DNA of 12,535 nucleotides from an uncultured Pseudomonadota bacterium (GTDB taxonomy: Bacteria; Pseudomonadota; Alphaproteobacteria; Rs-D84). Positions within the stretch are counted from its first letter, which is position 1; each line of letters opens with the position of its first letter. The notes under the pieces were generated by a model. That model saw only the letters and a program-made list of their open reading frames with translations, was not told where the DNA came from and ran no database searches. Shown here piece by piece: positions 1-6,828 of the stretch. The stretch covers positions 1-12,535 of the forward strand of contig CACYQE010000014.1 in the NCBI GenBank assembly GCA_902776515.1. The letters run 5' to 3'. The position numbers and the translations under genes are program-made.

Positions 1-25
1 ATTTTTACAAAACCCTCGGAAACCT

Positions 26-53
26 AGAGAGAGAGAGAGAGAGAGAGAGAGAG
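26..53. repeat. (AG)14 dinucleotide microsatellite
   Basis: Fourteen uninterrupted AG units. Read on the plus strand, the frame starting at base 3 is open through the tract and stops at the TAA at 54-56, while the frame starting at base 2 is open through the tract to the TAA at 128-130. The tract could therefore be the 3' end of a plus-strand gene that begins before the window, or an untranslated repeat. CTCTCT at 61-66 can pair with the tract in many registers. Confidence 0.95.
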
Positions 54-87
54 TAAATAACTCTCTGGAATTTTGCACGACTAATTT

Positions 88-128
88 AACAGCCATATCA
101 TCTGTTGATGATGCGGCTGTTTCTTTTT
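88..128 (+). terminator. Intrinsic terminator of an upstream gene
   Basis: ACAGCC (89-94) pairs with GGCTGT (115-120) and ATCATC (97-102) with GATGAT (107-112) around a TGTT loop, followed by TTCTTTTT (121-128). It most likely ends a plus-strand transcript entering from the left. Because it lies only about 28 bases before the next start codon, it could also act as a leader attenuator for the gene at 157. No convincing separate promoter was seen between it and that gene. Confidence 0.7.
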
Positions 129-156
129 AACCCAAAAAAACAAAAGGAGAAAAAAA

Positions 157-810
157 ATGAAAAAAACATTGTTATCTGTTCTGGCGGGATTAACCGTTAT
201 GGGTTCCGCATTTGCCGATGGTCCTTCGGTTGAAGACCGTAAAAAGCTATGTCAATTATTGATAGACAAAGGCACACATGTTTGGGTGGAAAAGACCGAA
301 GCCTGTATTCCGGTCAACCCGTGTAAAAGTGACGATGAACAAATCAAGAAAGCATATTGTATAAATTATCTTAGTTTGCAAAATGGTGCTTCTTATACCG
401 GCGTGTTGCATTTATACGATAAATCAGCGATTGATATCACTGTGGCCAAAATTGCTGAAAGGTTGGGCACAGGTGCAACCAGTCAAAACTTACCGGGACA
501 TTTTTTCGCCATAAAGACCACAGATGGCGGATATTATGCCGCTGAATACAACACAAAAAAAGAAAGAAATCAAATGCGGGCTTGTGAACAAGAATCGGAA
601 ACCATCACTTTGATTTTTGGCAATTATTTAAGCGGAGAATCTTTTGGCGGCGAAAAAATGATTAATTACAAAACACAAATACCAGTTACAGAACAAGAAT
701 GTACCGATATGAAAGACATAGGAAATCTGTTATATGGTTACGCATCACGCCAAACCGATATCAAGTATGATAAAGACCAAAAAGAATGCATCTTTACTTG
801 TTTTGATTAA
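157..810 (+). CDS. Secreted Cys-rich protein of unknown function
   Basis: I do not recognise this 217-residue protein. Its N terminus is a clear Sec signal peptide: a Lys pair, a hydrophobic core over residues 4-18, and a predicted cut after AFA at residue 20. The mature part has eight cysteines (32, 50, 56, 68, 133, 172, 211, 215), an even number that would suit disulfides in the periplasm. There is no lipobox and no second membrane segment. The start is firm: AAAGGAG at 143-149 sits seven bases before the ATG. The gene stands alone, preceded by a terminator hairpin and followed by a bidirectional terminator shared with the convergent dnaJ. Export is well supported; function is unknown. Confidence 0.85.
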   Translation: MKKTLLSVLAGLTVMGSAFADGPSVEDRKKLCQLLIDKGTHVWVEKTEACIPVNPCKSDDEQIKKAYCINYLSLQNGASYTGVLHLYDKSAIDITVAKIAERLGTGATSQNLPGHFFAIKTTDGGYYAAEYNTKKERNQMRACEQESETITLIFGNYLSGESFGGEKMINYKTQIPVTEQECTDMKDIGNLLYGYASRQTDIKYDKDQKECIFTCFD

Positions 811-819
811 CCAGTTATC

Positions 820-861
820 AAAACGTGCTATACGCCGGATTTTACGGCATAGCACGTTTTT
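820..861. terminator. Bidirectional terminator between the secreted gene and dnaJ
   Basis: A long stem: 820-831 (AAAACGTGCTAT) pairs with 849-860, continued by GCCG 834-837 with CGGC 845-848 and a seven-base loop. T runs exist on both strands, so it can end both convergent genes. The dnaJ stop codon (860-862) overlaps its edge. Confidence 0.85.
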
Positions 862-1984
862 AAAACCAACCTTTTTTATTTGGTTTTATATCAGCAAATT
901 CAGTCAAAGCCTTCTTTTGTTTTTCAGTTAATTTTGTCGGAATAATGATACCTGTTTCCAAATACAAATCACCAAATGTATTTGCACGCCCTGTTGGCAT
1001 ACCGTGTCCACGAACACGCAATTTTTCACCGACCTGGGTCCCGGACGGAACCTTGACAGACAATTTTTTATCGTCCAAGGTTTCTATTTCTATCTCATCA
1101 CCCAATGCCAATGTTGTAAAAGGTAAGTCAACATGCATTATCAAATCATTTCCATTACGAACGAATCGTTTATCAGGCTTTATACGAACATCAATATAAA
1201 AATCACCCGCCGGGCCACCGTTCATTCCGGCTTCGCCCTGACCCGCCAAACGTAATCTGGCCCCGTCTTCTATTCCGGCCGGGATTTTTACCTCTAGGGT
1301 TCTGGTTTTATGCACAACGCCACTGCCATCGCAATCAGGACATTTTTTATCAATCTTGTGTCCCAACCCATTACAATCAGGGCAAGGTGTTTGCATCGCA
1401 AAAAAGCCACGTTGAACGTTTACAAAACCCGTTCCATGACAACGCGAACATATCGGTGCCTGTTTACCATCCGCAGTTCCGTAACCGTTACACTTTTCAC
1501 ATTTTACGTTACTGGAAAATTTCACAGTGTGTGTTTTGCCAAAAAATGCATCTTGTAAAGATATCTCTACTTCGTCCAACAAATCACGTCCACGCTGTTG
1601 CGATGACGCACCCGAACGTCCACCACCACCAAAGCCATCAAAACCGAAACCACGCATAGCCTCACGCAAAATATCTTCCATACCGGCACCGCCGCCCATA
1701 TCGAAATGAAAGCCATTCCCAAACGGGTTTCCACCCATCCCGGCCGAGGCCCCATTTCCACCGGCAAACGCCGCATCGCCATATCTGTCATACGCAGCAC
1801 GCTTTTGCGGGTCACGCAAAATATCAAACGCGTTGTTAACTTCTTTGAATTTTTCTTCTGCGGCCTTGTCCCCCTGGTTTTTATCAGGATGGTATTTTAA
1901 CACCAATTTATGATAGGCCTTTTTAATATCTGCATCAGATGCATCGCGTGACACACCCAAGACTTCATAAGGATTTTTATTCAT
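860..1984 (-). CDS. dnaJ: Chaperone DnaJ (type I Hsp40)
   Basis: Co-chaperone that delivers unfolded clients to DnaK and stimulates its ATPase. At 374 residues it has the normal full length for the family. Domains in order: J domain at 1-70 with the essential HPD at 32-34; a Gly/Phe-rich linker at about 74-125; four CxxCxGxG zinc-binding repeats with cysteine pairs at 162/165, 179/182, 201/204 and 215/218; then the substrate-binding C-terminal domains ending near residue 374. All key residues are present. The ATG at 1984 begins the J domain directly; the Shine-Dalgarno match upstream is weak (GGA only). It is divergent from parE and there is no dnaK or grpE in the window, so it is separated from its usual dnaK partner. 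Confidence 0.97.
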   Translation of the reverse strand: MNKNPYEVLGVSRDASDADIKKAYHKLVLKYHPDKNQGDKAAEEKFKEVNNAFDILRDPQKRAAYDRYGDAAFAGGNGASAGMGGNPFGNGFHFDMGGGAGMEDILREAMRGFGFDGFGGGGRSGASSQQRGRDLLDEVEISLQDAFFGKTHTVKFSSNVKCEKCNGYGTADGKQAPICSRCHGTGFVNVQRGFFAMQTPCPDCNGLGHKIDKKCPDCDGSGVVHKTRTLEVKIPAGIEDGARLRLAGQGEAGMNGGPAGDFYIDVRIKPDKRFVRNGNDLIMHVDLPFTTLALGDEIEIETLDDKKLSVKVPSGTQVGEKLRVRGHGMPTGRANTFGDLYLETGIIIPTKLTEKQKKALTEFADIKPNKKGWF

Positions 1985-2017
1985 ATCATACGTCCGTATT
2001 ATTATTTCCTATGACCA

Positions 2018-2047
2018 AATATATAATTACAAAAGATATAAAATCAA
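2018..2047 (-). promoter_or_regulatory. Candidate sigma-70 promoter for dnaJ
   Basis: Read on the minus strand, TTGATT (2042-2047) is followed after 18 bases by TATATT (2018-2023). No sigma-32-like heat-shock promoter was recognised, although dnaJ is often heat-induced. The region is very AT-rich, so chance matches are easy. Confidence 0.35.
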
Positions 2048-2092
2048 GCCCATAAAAATCTTATTATCAAAACAGAACAAAATATGTTTCAC

Positions 2093-2119
2093 TTGCACGA
2101 AACGAAATAATGTTCTAAT
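2093..2119 (+). promoter_or_regulatory. Weak candidate promoter for parE
   Basis: TTGCAC (2093-2098) precedes TCTAAT (2114-2119) with a short 15-base spacer. Transcription from it would start almost at the AAAGG ribosome-binding site (2123-2127), leaving a very short leader. This is only a suggestion. Confidence 0.25.
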
Positions 2120-2131
2120 AATAAAGGTATT

Positions 2132-4111
2132 ATGACAGAACAAAATAAACATTCTTATGATGCATCTGATATTCAGGTCCTAGAAGGATTGGAACCTGTA
2201 CGTCTGCGACCTGGTATGTATATTGGTGGCACTGATGAAAAGGCCTGGCACCATTTACCGGTGGAAATTATGGATAATTCCATTGACGAAGCGGTGGCGG
2301 GGTTTGCAAAAAAGATAACTGTTCGTTTAATTGACGCAAAAACAATAGAAATTACCGATGATGGCCGCGGTATTCCGGTTGACGAGCATCCAAAATATCC
2401 CGGTAAATCCGCGTTAGAGGTTATATTAACCACCCTGCATTCCGGCGGAAAATTTAATAATAACGTTTATAAAACCAGTGGTGGTTTGCACGGTGTGGGC
2501 AGTGCCGTTGTTAACGCACTAACATCGGAAATGGATGTTGTTATTACCCGTGACGGATACGAATGGCACCAGAGTTTTTCGCGTGGTCGCCCTACTTCCG
2601 CAATGACCCGTGGTAATCCATCTAAATTACACGGAACACGGATAAAATTTACATTAGACGACCAAATTTTTGGCGAATCAGCGGTGTTCAAGCCGGTAAA
2701 AATTTATCGTATGGCACGTGCCAAGGCATTTTTATCCCGTGGTGTTCGGATTGATTGGCATTGTAATCCTGAATTATTAACGGCTGATATGGATATACCG
2801 ACCGAAACAACGTTTTACTATCCAAATGGTGTTGCCGATTTCTTGGAAGAAAAAACCCGTGACAAGCCAAAGATTTTACCAAAGTTATTTTCTGGTTCTG
2901 TCGATTTTCCAGATGACAGCGGTCGTGTTGAATGGGCTTTGACTTTTTTAACCGATGAAAATGGTGCCGCATCTGATGATGGTTTCTTTGCATCATATTG
3001 CAATACCATCGCAACCATAGATGGTGGGACACACGAAAGTGGTTTTAAATCTGCTATTACCCGTGGATTAAAGGCATACGGTGAAAAAATTAATAACAAG
3101 GCTGCTTCAAATATTATTGGTGAAGATGTTTTTGATTCAGTTGCCGCGATTGTATCAGTATTTTACAAAACGCCACAATTTTTAGGTCAGACCAAGGAAA
3201 AACTTTCTAATCCAGAGGTTGCGAAATATACCGAAGCAGCACTGCGTGACCCGTGGGAAATATTTTTGGCATCCGACCCGAAAACCGCAAATGCATTATT
3301 GGAATTTGTTGTGAATTTGGCCAATGCACGTATTCGTGTAAAACAGGTCAAAGAAGTTGCACGCAAAACCCCAACCAAGCGTATTCGTATGCCGGCAAAG
3401 TTGGCGGATTGTTCCAAACACGGTGTTGCAGGAACCGAGCTTTTCATTGTCGAAGGCGAATCGGCGGGCGGAACCGCGAAGCAAGCACGCGACCGTGCGA
3501 CCCAGGCTATTATGCCACTGCGTGGCAAGGTTTTAAACGCCGTATCAAATTCTGATGAACGTGTTGATGGCAACAAAGAATTAAGTGATTTAATTGATAT
3601 AATCGGGGCCGGGACCGTAAAAAATTGGGATGACAGCAAATTACGTTACGAAAAAATAATTATTATGACCGATGCTGATGTCGACGGCAGTCATATTGCT
3701 TCGCTGTTAATGGCTTTTTTCTATAAATTTATGCCTCAATTGATTTATGGCGGTCATTTGTATTTATCTTGTCCACCGTTGTATAAATTAACCAGTGGCA
3801 ACGAATCGATTTATATTGATACAGATGAAGAGTTAGAAGAATTAACAAACGGAAAATACAAAAATAAACGGGTTGAAATTTCTCGATTCAAAGGGTTGGG
3901 TGAAATGATGCCGAACCAGTTAAAGGAAACCACTATGTCACCAAAAACGCGGCGTTTGATTCGTGTTGAATTACCGCCACGCACCGATGAAGGTGCCGAA
4001 GATACCGAAAAAACCCGCACCTTGGTTTCGGAACTGATGGGGAAAAAGCCTGAATTTCGTTTAAGGTTTATTACTGAACACGCCCAATTTGTAAAGGATT
4101 TGTTCGTATAA
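2132..4111 (+). CDS. parE: DNA topoisomerase IV subunit B (ParE)
   Basis: ATPase subunit of topoisomerase IV, which pairs with ParC to decatenate daughter chromosomes. The 659-residue protein has a GHKL ATPase domain with Asn49 in MDNS, DDGRG at 76-80 and GGLHGVG at 117-123, a transducer domain, then a TOPRIM domain with EGESAGG at 441-447, the metal-binding DADVD at 514-518 and RFKGLGEM at 585-592. It lacks the large GyrB insertion. The wording of the N terminus (GGTDEKA followed by HHL) and the C-terminal MGKKPEFRLRFI segment match alphaproteobacterial ParE better than GyrB. The ATG has AAAGG four bases upstream. parC is not in the window. Confidence 0.93.
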   Translation: MTEQNKHSYDASDIQVLEGLEPVRLRPGMYIGGTDEKAWHHLPVEIMDNSIDEAVAGFAKKITVRLIDAKTIEITDDGRGIPVDEHPKYPGKSALEVILTTLHSGGKFNNNVYKTSGGLHGVGSAVVNALTSEMDVVITRDGYEWHQSFSRGRPTSAMTRGNPSKLHGTRIKFTLDDQIFGESAVFKPVKIYRMARAKAFLSRGVRIDWHCNPELLTADMDIPTETTFYYPNGVADFLEEKTRDKPKILPKLFSGSVDFPDDSGRVEWALTFLTDENGAASDDGFFASYCNTIATIDGGTHESGFKSAITRGLKAYGEKINNKAASNIIGEDVFDSVAAIVSVFYKTPQFLGQTKEKLSNPEVAKYTEAALRDPWEIFLASDPKTANALLEFVVNLANARIRVKQVKEVARKTPTKRIRMPAKLADCSKHGVAGTELFIVEGESAGGTAKQARDRATQAIMPLRGKVLNAVSNSDERVDGNKELSDLIDIIGAGTVKNWDDSKLRYEKIIIMTDADVDGSHIASLLMAFFYKFMPQLIYGGHLYLSCPPLYKLTSGNESIYIDTDEELEELTNGKYKNKRVEISRFKGLGEMMPNQLKETTMSPKTRRLIRVELPPRTDEGAEDTEKTRTLVSELMGKKPEFRLRFITEHAQFVKDLFV

Positions 4112-4140
4112 AAAATGCACCGCCCGGTGCATTTTTTTTA
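4110..4140. terminator. Bidirectional terminator after parE
   Basis: ATGCACC (4115-4121) pairs with GGTGCAT (4126-4132) around GCCC, flanked by A6 on the left and T8 on the right. It serves parE and the convergent gene A. Confidence 0.9.
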
Positions 4141-4141
4141 T

Positions 4142-4621
4142 TTATTTTTTTTCCATTAACATTTGGCGTTTTTTTATCTGATGCATAACATCAACAGCGT
4201 TTTTTTCATCCAATAATTTCAAAGCTGAATTCAAATCACCCACCGCACTGAAATATGTTCCATCAGGAAAAATGGTCAACACATAGTTTTCATTTGTTTT
4301 GTTTTTGTATTCCAATATGACGTTTGCCAATTGACCAAGTTTTTTACGATTTTCTTGAAAATTCATGGCCATTTTGTTTGCAAACGGGTTTGGAAACAGG
4401 GTTGTAGAAAAATAATGTGAACTGAATTGAACATTTTCATTATTTTTATTTGTGACAACCAATGGTGTTACCGGCAATTCTGAAAAATCTGCATAATTAA
4501 CATCCATAAAACCTTCGATACGAACAAAAAGAGTATCCTTTTTAGGATTGTTTTTCACTTTGTAATATGACGGTTGATTATATTGATATTTTGTATTTTC
4601 TGATATAAATATAGGACTCAT
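4142..4621 (-). CDS. Orphan 'FPNPxA' family protein A
   Basis: Small protein of 159 residues that I do not recognise, clearly related to B, C and D in this window. Shared elements: a first strand (LFVRI, 31-35), a TPLVV strand (52-56), the motif FPNPFA (76-81), a helix with NFQENRKKLG (87-96), the strand VLTIFPDG (114-121), and a charged C-terminal helix. There is no signal peptide or membrane segment, so it is probably cytoplasmic. The ATG at 4621 is chosen over an in-frame TTG at 4651, because that TTG lies in the terminator hairpin after gene B and the ATG has a plausible GAG-type site upstream. It is low in GC compared with parE and dnaJ. Confidence 0.75.
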   Translation of the reverse strand: MSPIFISENTKYQYNQPSYYKVKNNPKKDTLFVRIEGFMDVNYADFSELPVTPLVVTNKNNENVQFSSHYFSTTLFPNPFANKMAMNFQENRKKLGQLANVILEYKNKTNENYVLTIFPDGTYFSAVGDLNSALKLLDEKNAVDVMHQIKKRQMLMEKK

Positions 4622-4635
4622 TTTTTTCACTCTTT

Positions 4636-4670
4636 TAAAAAAGCCCCACAACTTTTATATATTTGTGGGG
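4636..4670 (-). terminator. Terminator or attenuator between genes B and A
   Basis: On the minus strand CCCCACAA (4670-4663) pairs with TTGTGGGG (4651-4644) and is followed by C and six T residues (4642-4637). Gene A starts about 15 bases beyond. Expression of A therefore requires read-through or a promoter I could not place with confidence. Confidence 0.85.
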
Positions 4671-4688
4671 ATAATTCAAGTGTTTTTA

Positions 4689-5117
4689 TTATTTTTTTGC
4701 GATTTTTGACATATTTCTTTCATAAATCCTTTTGAAACGTTCTACTTGCCGGAAAAAATCTTTACGTCCCTCGTGGTTCAAACGCTTGATATCTACGTTG
4801 ATATCATTATGCGAAACACCAAGCATAGGATTTAAAGTGATAACAGGTTCGCCTGTATCTTTGTCATTATAGACAATAATAGTAGAAGCCAACTTTTCAC
4901 CAAAAATTTCAACATTTTGTTCAAAATTACGAATCGTTTCAAAAGCAACCGGATTTTCGAACATGACTGTTTCATTCCAACTACGTTCTTCAACCTTTTT
5001 ACCGTTTATTGACACCACAGTTAACGGCATTTTATCTTTTTCTTCGAAAACACGCCAATCAAGCAACAAGCCTTTGACTTTGACATTATAAACATTTTTC
5101 TTTTTCTTGTTATTCAT
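4689..5117 (-). CDS. Orphan 'FPNPxA' family protein B
   Basis: A 142-residue member of the same family as A, C and D; function unknown. It has an early strand (YNVKVKG, 10-16), PLTVVSINGKK (31-41), the motif in the form FENPVA (53-58), RNFEQNVEIFGEKLAS (63-78), VITLNP (92-97) and a basic C-terminal helix rich in Lys and Arg (110-142). It is the most diverged in the second signature, where FPxG is replaced by NPMLG. The ribosome-binding site AAGGTG overlaps the stop codon of gene C 11 bases upstream, so the two are probably translationally coupled in one operon. There is no signal peptide. Confidence 0.75.
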   Translation of the reverse strand: MNNKKKKNVYNVKVKGLLLDWRVFEEKDKMPLTVVSINGKKVEERSWNETVMFENPVAFETIRNFEQNVEIFGEKLASTIIVYNDKDTGEPVITLNPMLGVSHNDINVDIKRLNHEGRKDFFRQVERFKRIYERNMSKIAKK

Positions 5118-5128
5118 CTTACATCACC

Positions 5129-5581
5129 TTATAAACTTCTGTGTCGCATTTTATATTCTTGGATAAAATCATTTTTGGCGACATCGTCCAAATACGTTAA
5201 CGCATTTTCAACCGACCCCTTGTCCGGTGCCGCAACCGCCCCATTCGGGAACAGTGTTAATACGGTTTTTTTGGACCCAGTTTCACGATAAACACGGACA
5301 CTGGTTGCAATATCTTTACCATATAATTTTAGATTCCGTTCATAGTTTCTCATCATCATGTTCGCCAACGGGTTTGGAAAGAAAACGACATTATCTTCCC
5401 AAATTGTTGTTTTTCTGCCATTACAATAATCAATTTCGAACGGTGTGTTACTCCATTCTTTGTACATATGTGGATTATTTAACTCGCTGTGTGTTTTTAT
5501 GACATAAACATCCACCCCCGGACAAACGTTCGGTTTTTTAATGTTTTTCGACCAAAAATTCAATTTTTCAAGCAGTTTCAT
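5129..5581 (-). CDS. Orphan 'FPNPxA' family protein C
   Basis: First gene of the C-B operon; 150 residues, unknown function. Family elements: DVYVIK (24-29), TPFEIDYCNGRK (46-57), FPNPLA (68-73), RNYERNLKLYGKDIAT (78-93), VLTLFPNG (107-114) and a C-terminal helical part. The block RN(F/Y)ExNxx(I/L)(F/Y)Gxx(I/L)A(S/T) is shared closely with B, so these two are the nearest paralogs. The ATG is supported by a strong AGGAGGG (5588-5594) six bases upstream and by a near-consensus promoter. The N-terminal segment is basic and has Trp and Phe but is not hydrophobic enough for a signal peptide. Confidence 0.78.
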   Translation of the reverse strand: MKLLEKLNFWSKNIKKPNVCPGVDVYVIKTHSELNNPHMYKEWSNTPFEIDYCNGRKTTIWEDNVVFFPNPLANMMMRNYERNLKLYGKDIATSVRVYRETGSKKTVLTLFPNGAVAAPDKGSVENALTYLDDVAKNDFIQEYKMRHRSL

Positions 5582-5609
5582 TTCTGACCCTCCTTTTTTT
5601 ACCCACCTA

Positions 5610-5637
5610 TATATAATACAAATTTTCAGATTGTCAA
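5610..5637 (-). promoter_or_regulatory. Near-consensus sigma-70 promoter for gene C
   Basis: On the minus strand a perfect TTGACA (5637-5632) is followed after 16 bases by TATATA (5615-5610). It drives the C-B operon and is the most convincing promoter in the window. Confidence 0.7.
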
Positions 5638-5647
5638 GTGATGGTAT

Positions 5648-5696
5648 GATTTTTTTACTTTCGTAAAAAATCCCCTCTTTTCAAAGAAAAAGAGGG
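5648..5696 (-). terminator. Terminator after the OmpA-like secreted gene
   Basis: On the minus strand CCCTCTTTT (5696-5688) pairs with AAAAGAGGG (5681-5673), followed by a T run. That run is itself part of a second AT-only hairpin, GATTTTTTAC with GTAAAAAATC, around a GAAA loop (5672-5648). It separates the secreted gene from gene C. Confidence 0.8.
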
Positions 5697-5721
5697 AACG
5701 GTTATATGTCACACAAAAATC

Positions 5722-6765
5722 TTAACGAGAATATGCAGTGGCGGTTGCACCGACAACAAATTCATCACCGTAATCTGCGACAGGTTGACCGCCAACCATA
5801 CAACGCAATGATTCAAAACCTTTCTTGATTTGATTCTTTTTAACCAAGGTCGATGTAATAACACCACTGGTTGTCCCCAAAACGACCGCAGCAACAGAAT
5901 CGGACAACAAACGCGATGTATTAAATTTACCTTCGGCGTTTTTCCATACCGACAATCCCGCCAACAACCCATCTAACTTTTTATATAAACCGTCTATTTT
6001 AACCCACAAATCCCAATCACCGGTATCAAATCCCAAATTGATCAACTCTTTCATACACTTGTTGATATTTCCAAATTGCTGTTTCGTGATTAAATCCAAA
6101 TCACTGCCACTTTGGCAATATTCCAAAACTTCCTTGCAAACATCGGGGAATTTGCTGTCCGATTTGTGTTTATTTAACACATTAATTGCTTGTTTAAGTT
6201 CACCACTATCACCACAAGTGATACCGGCAGGCACCACATAAATACTTGCAGATATTTCTTGCTGATTGTTGGTATCGTTCGATTTGTTATAATATGTTTT
6301 ATCATTCACATCGGCCATATTAAAAACTTGAACTTTATAATTTGTTGCGGACTGATTTCCGTATCGAACATTATTTTTCACACTGTCCGGCAAAATGTTT
6401 TGAACAATGAATTCCGCACGGTCACACCCCAATGCCTCGTTCCCAGATGCAACCTTACCTTTGCACTTACTTGACGTTGCAGAATAACTTGTATTCGACT
6501 GACTGGCACTACCCAGCACAACAAACCCCGCAACATCTTTTAAATTTACATAATTCGTAAGATCGTTTTTTAATGTTTTGAAGTAATCTGAACATCCGGC
6601 TTTTTCAACAGCTTCATTCACCTTAAAAAAAACCTTAATTTCTAAACCGCCATCCACATCAAACAACTCTACCTGATTATAACAATCTGTTTGACTTACC
6701 GCCATTGCACCACCGGCAAAAACCATTCCACACAAAAAACAGCATAATAAAATAATTTTTTTCAA
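5722..6765 (-). CDS. Secreted protein with possible divergent OmpA-like domain
   Basis: A 347-residue exported protein. The reading frame extends to a GTG at 6774, but AAAGGTGGG (6778-6770) overlaps that codon and is ideally placed for the TTG at 6765, which gives a classical signal peptide starting MKKIILL and cut after AMA (residue 22). Residues about 32-180 resemble an OmpA C-terminal-like layout: a strand (LEIKVFF), helices, a VVLGSAS strand and turn, a helix around CDRAEFIVQNIL, and a final strand (EISASIYV). The family's signature Asn and second Arg are not clear. A Gly/Ala/Val-rich hydrophobic segment lies at 298-318, followed by a C-terminal part with GFESLRC. The mature chain has nine cysteines. 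The OmpA link is inference; an unrelated fold is possible. Confidence 0.8.
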   Translation of the reverse strand: MKKIILLCCFLCGMVFAGGAMAVSQTDCYNQVELFDVDGGLEIKVFFKVNEAVEKAGCSDYFKTLKNDLTNYVNLKDVAGFVVLGSASQSNTSYSATSSKCKGKVASGNEALGCDRAEFIVQNILPDSVKNNVRYGNQSATNYKVQVFNMADVNDKTYYNKSNDTNNQQEISASIYVVPAGITCGDSGELKQAINVLNKHKSDSKFPDVCKEVLEYCQSGSDLDLITKQQFGNINKCMKELINLGFDTGDWDLWVKIDGLYKKLDGLLAGLSVWKNAEGKFNTSRLLSDSVAAVVLGTTSGVITSTLVKKNQIKKGFESLRCMVGGQPVADYGDEFVVGATATAYSR

Positions 6766-6789
6766 AATTCCCACCTTTCTATCCCAACT

Positions 6790-6817
6790 ATTTTATCATA
6801 AATACGCCATAAAACAA
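6790..6817 (-). promoter_or_regulatory. Candidate promoter for the OmpA-like secreted gene
   Basis: Minus strand TTGTTT (6817-6812), a 16-base spacer, then TAAAAT (6795-6790). It lies in the 63-base gap after the dnaA stop, where no terminator was seen, so dnaA read-through is also possible. Confidence 0.45.
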
Positions 6818-6828
6818 AACAGAAAAAA

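Noticed and set aside
945..1900. Several plus-strand and one extra minus-strand open frames across dnaJ
   Set aside because: They lie entirely over dnaJ, lack ribosome-binding sites and have low-complexity or implausible protein sequences; they are frame shadows.
2173..4020. Open frames over parE on both strands
   Set aside because: All fall within the fully conserved parE and carry no recognisable domain.
2132..4111. GyrB instead of ParE
   Set aside because: Length, lack of the GyrB insertion and the N- and C-terminal wording fit alphaproteobacterial ParE; GyrB of this genome would be needed for final proof.
4622..4651. N-terminal extension of gene A to a TTG at 4651
   Set aside because: The extension is encoded by the arm and T run of the terminator after gene B; the ATG at 4621 is better placed.
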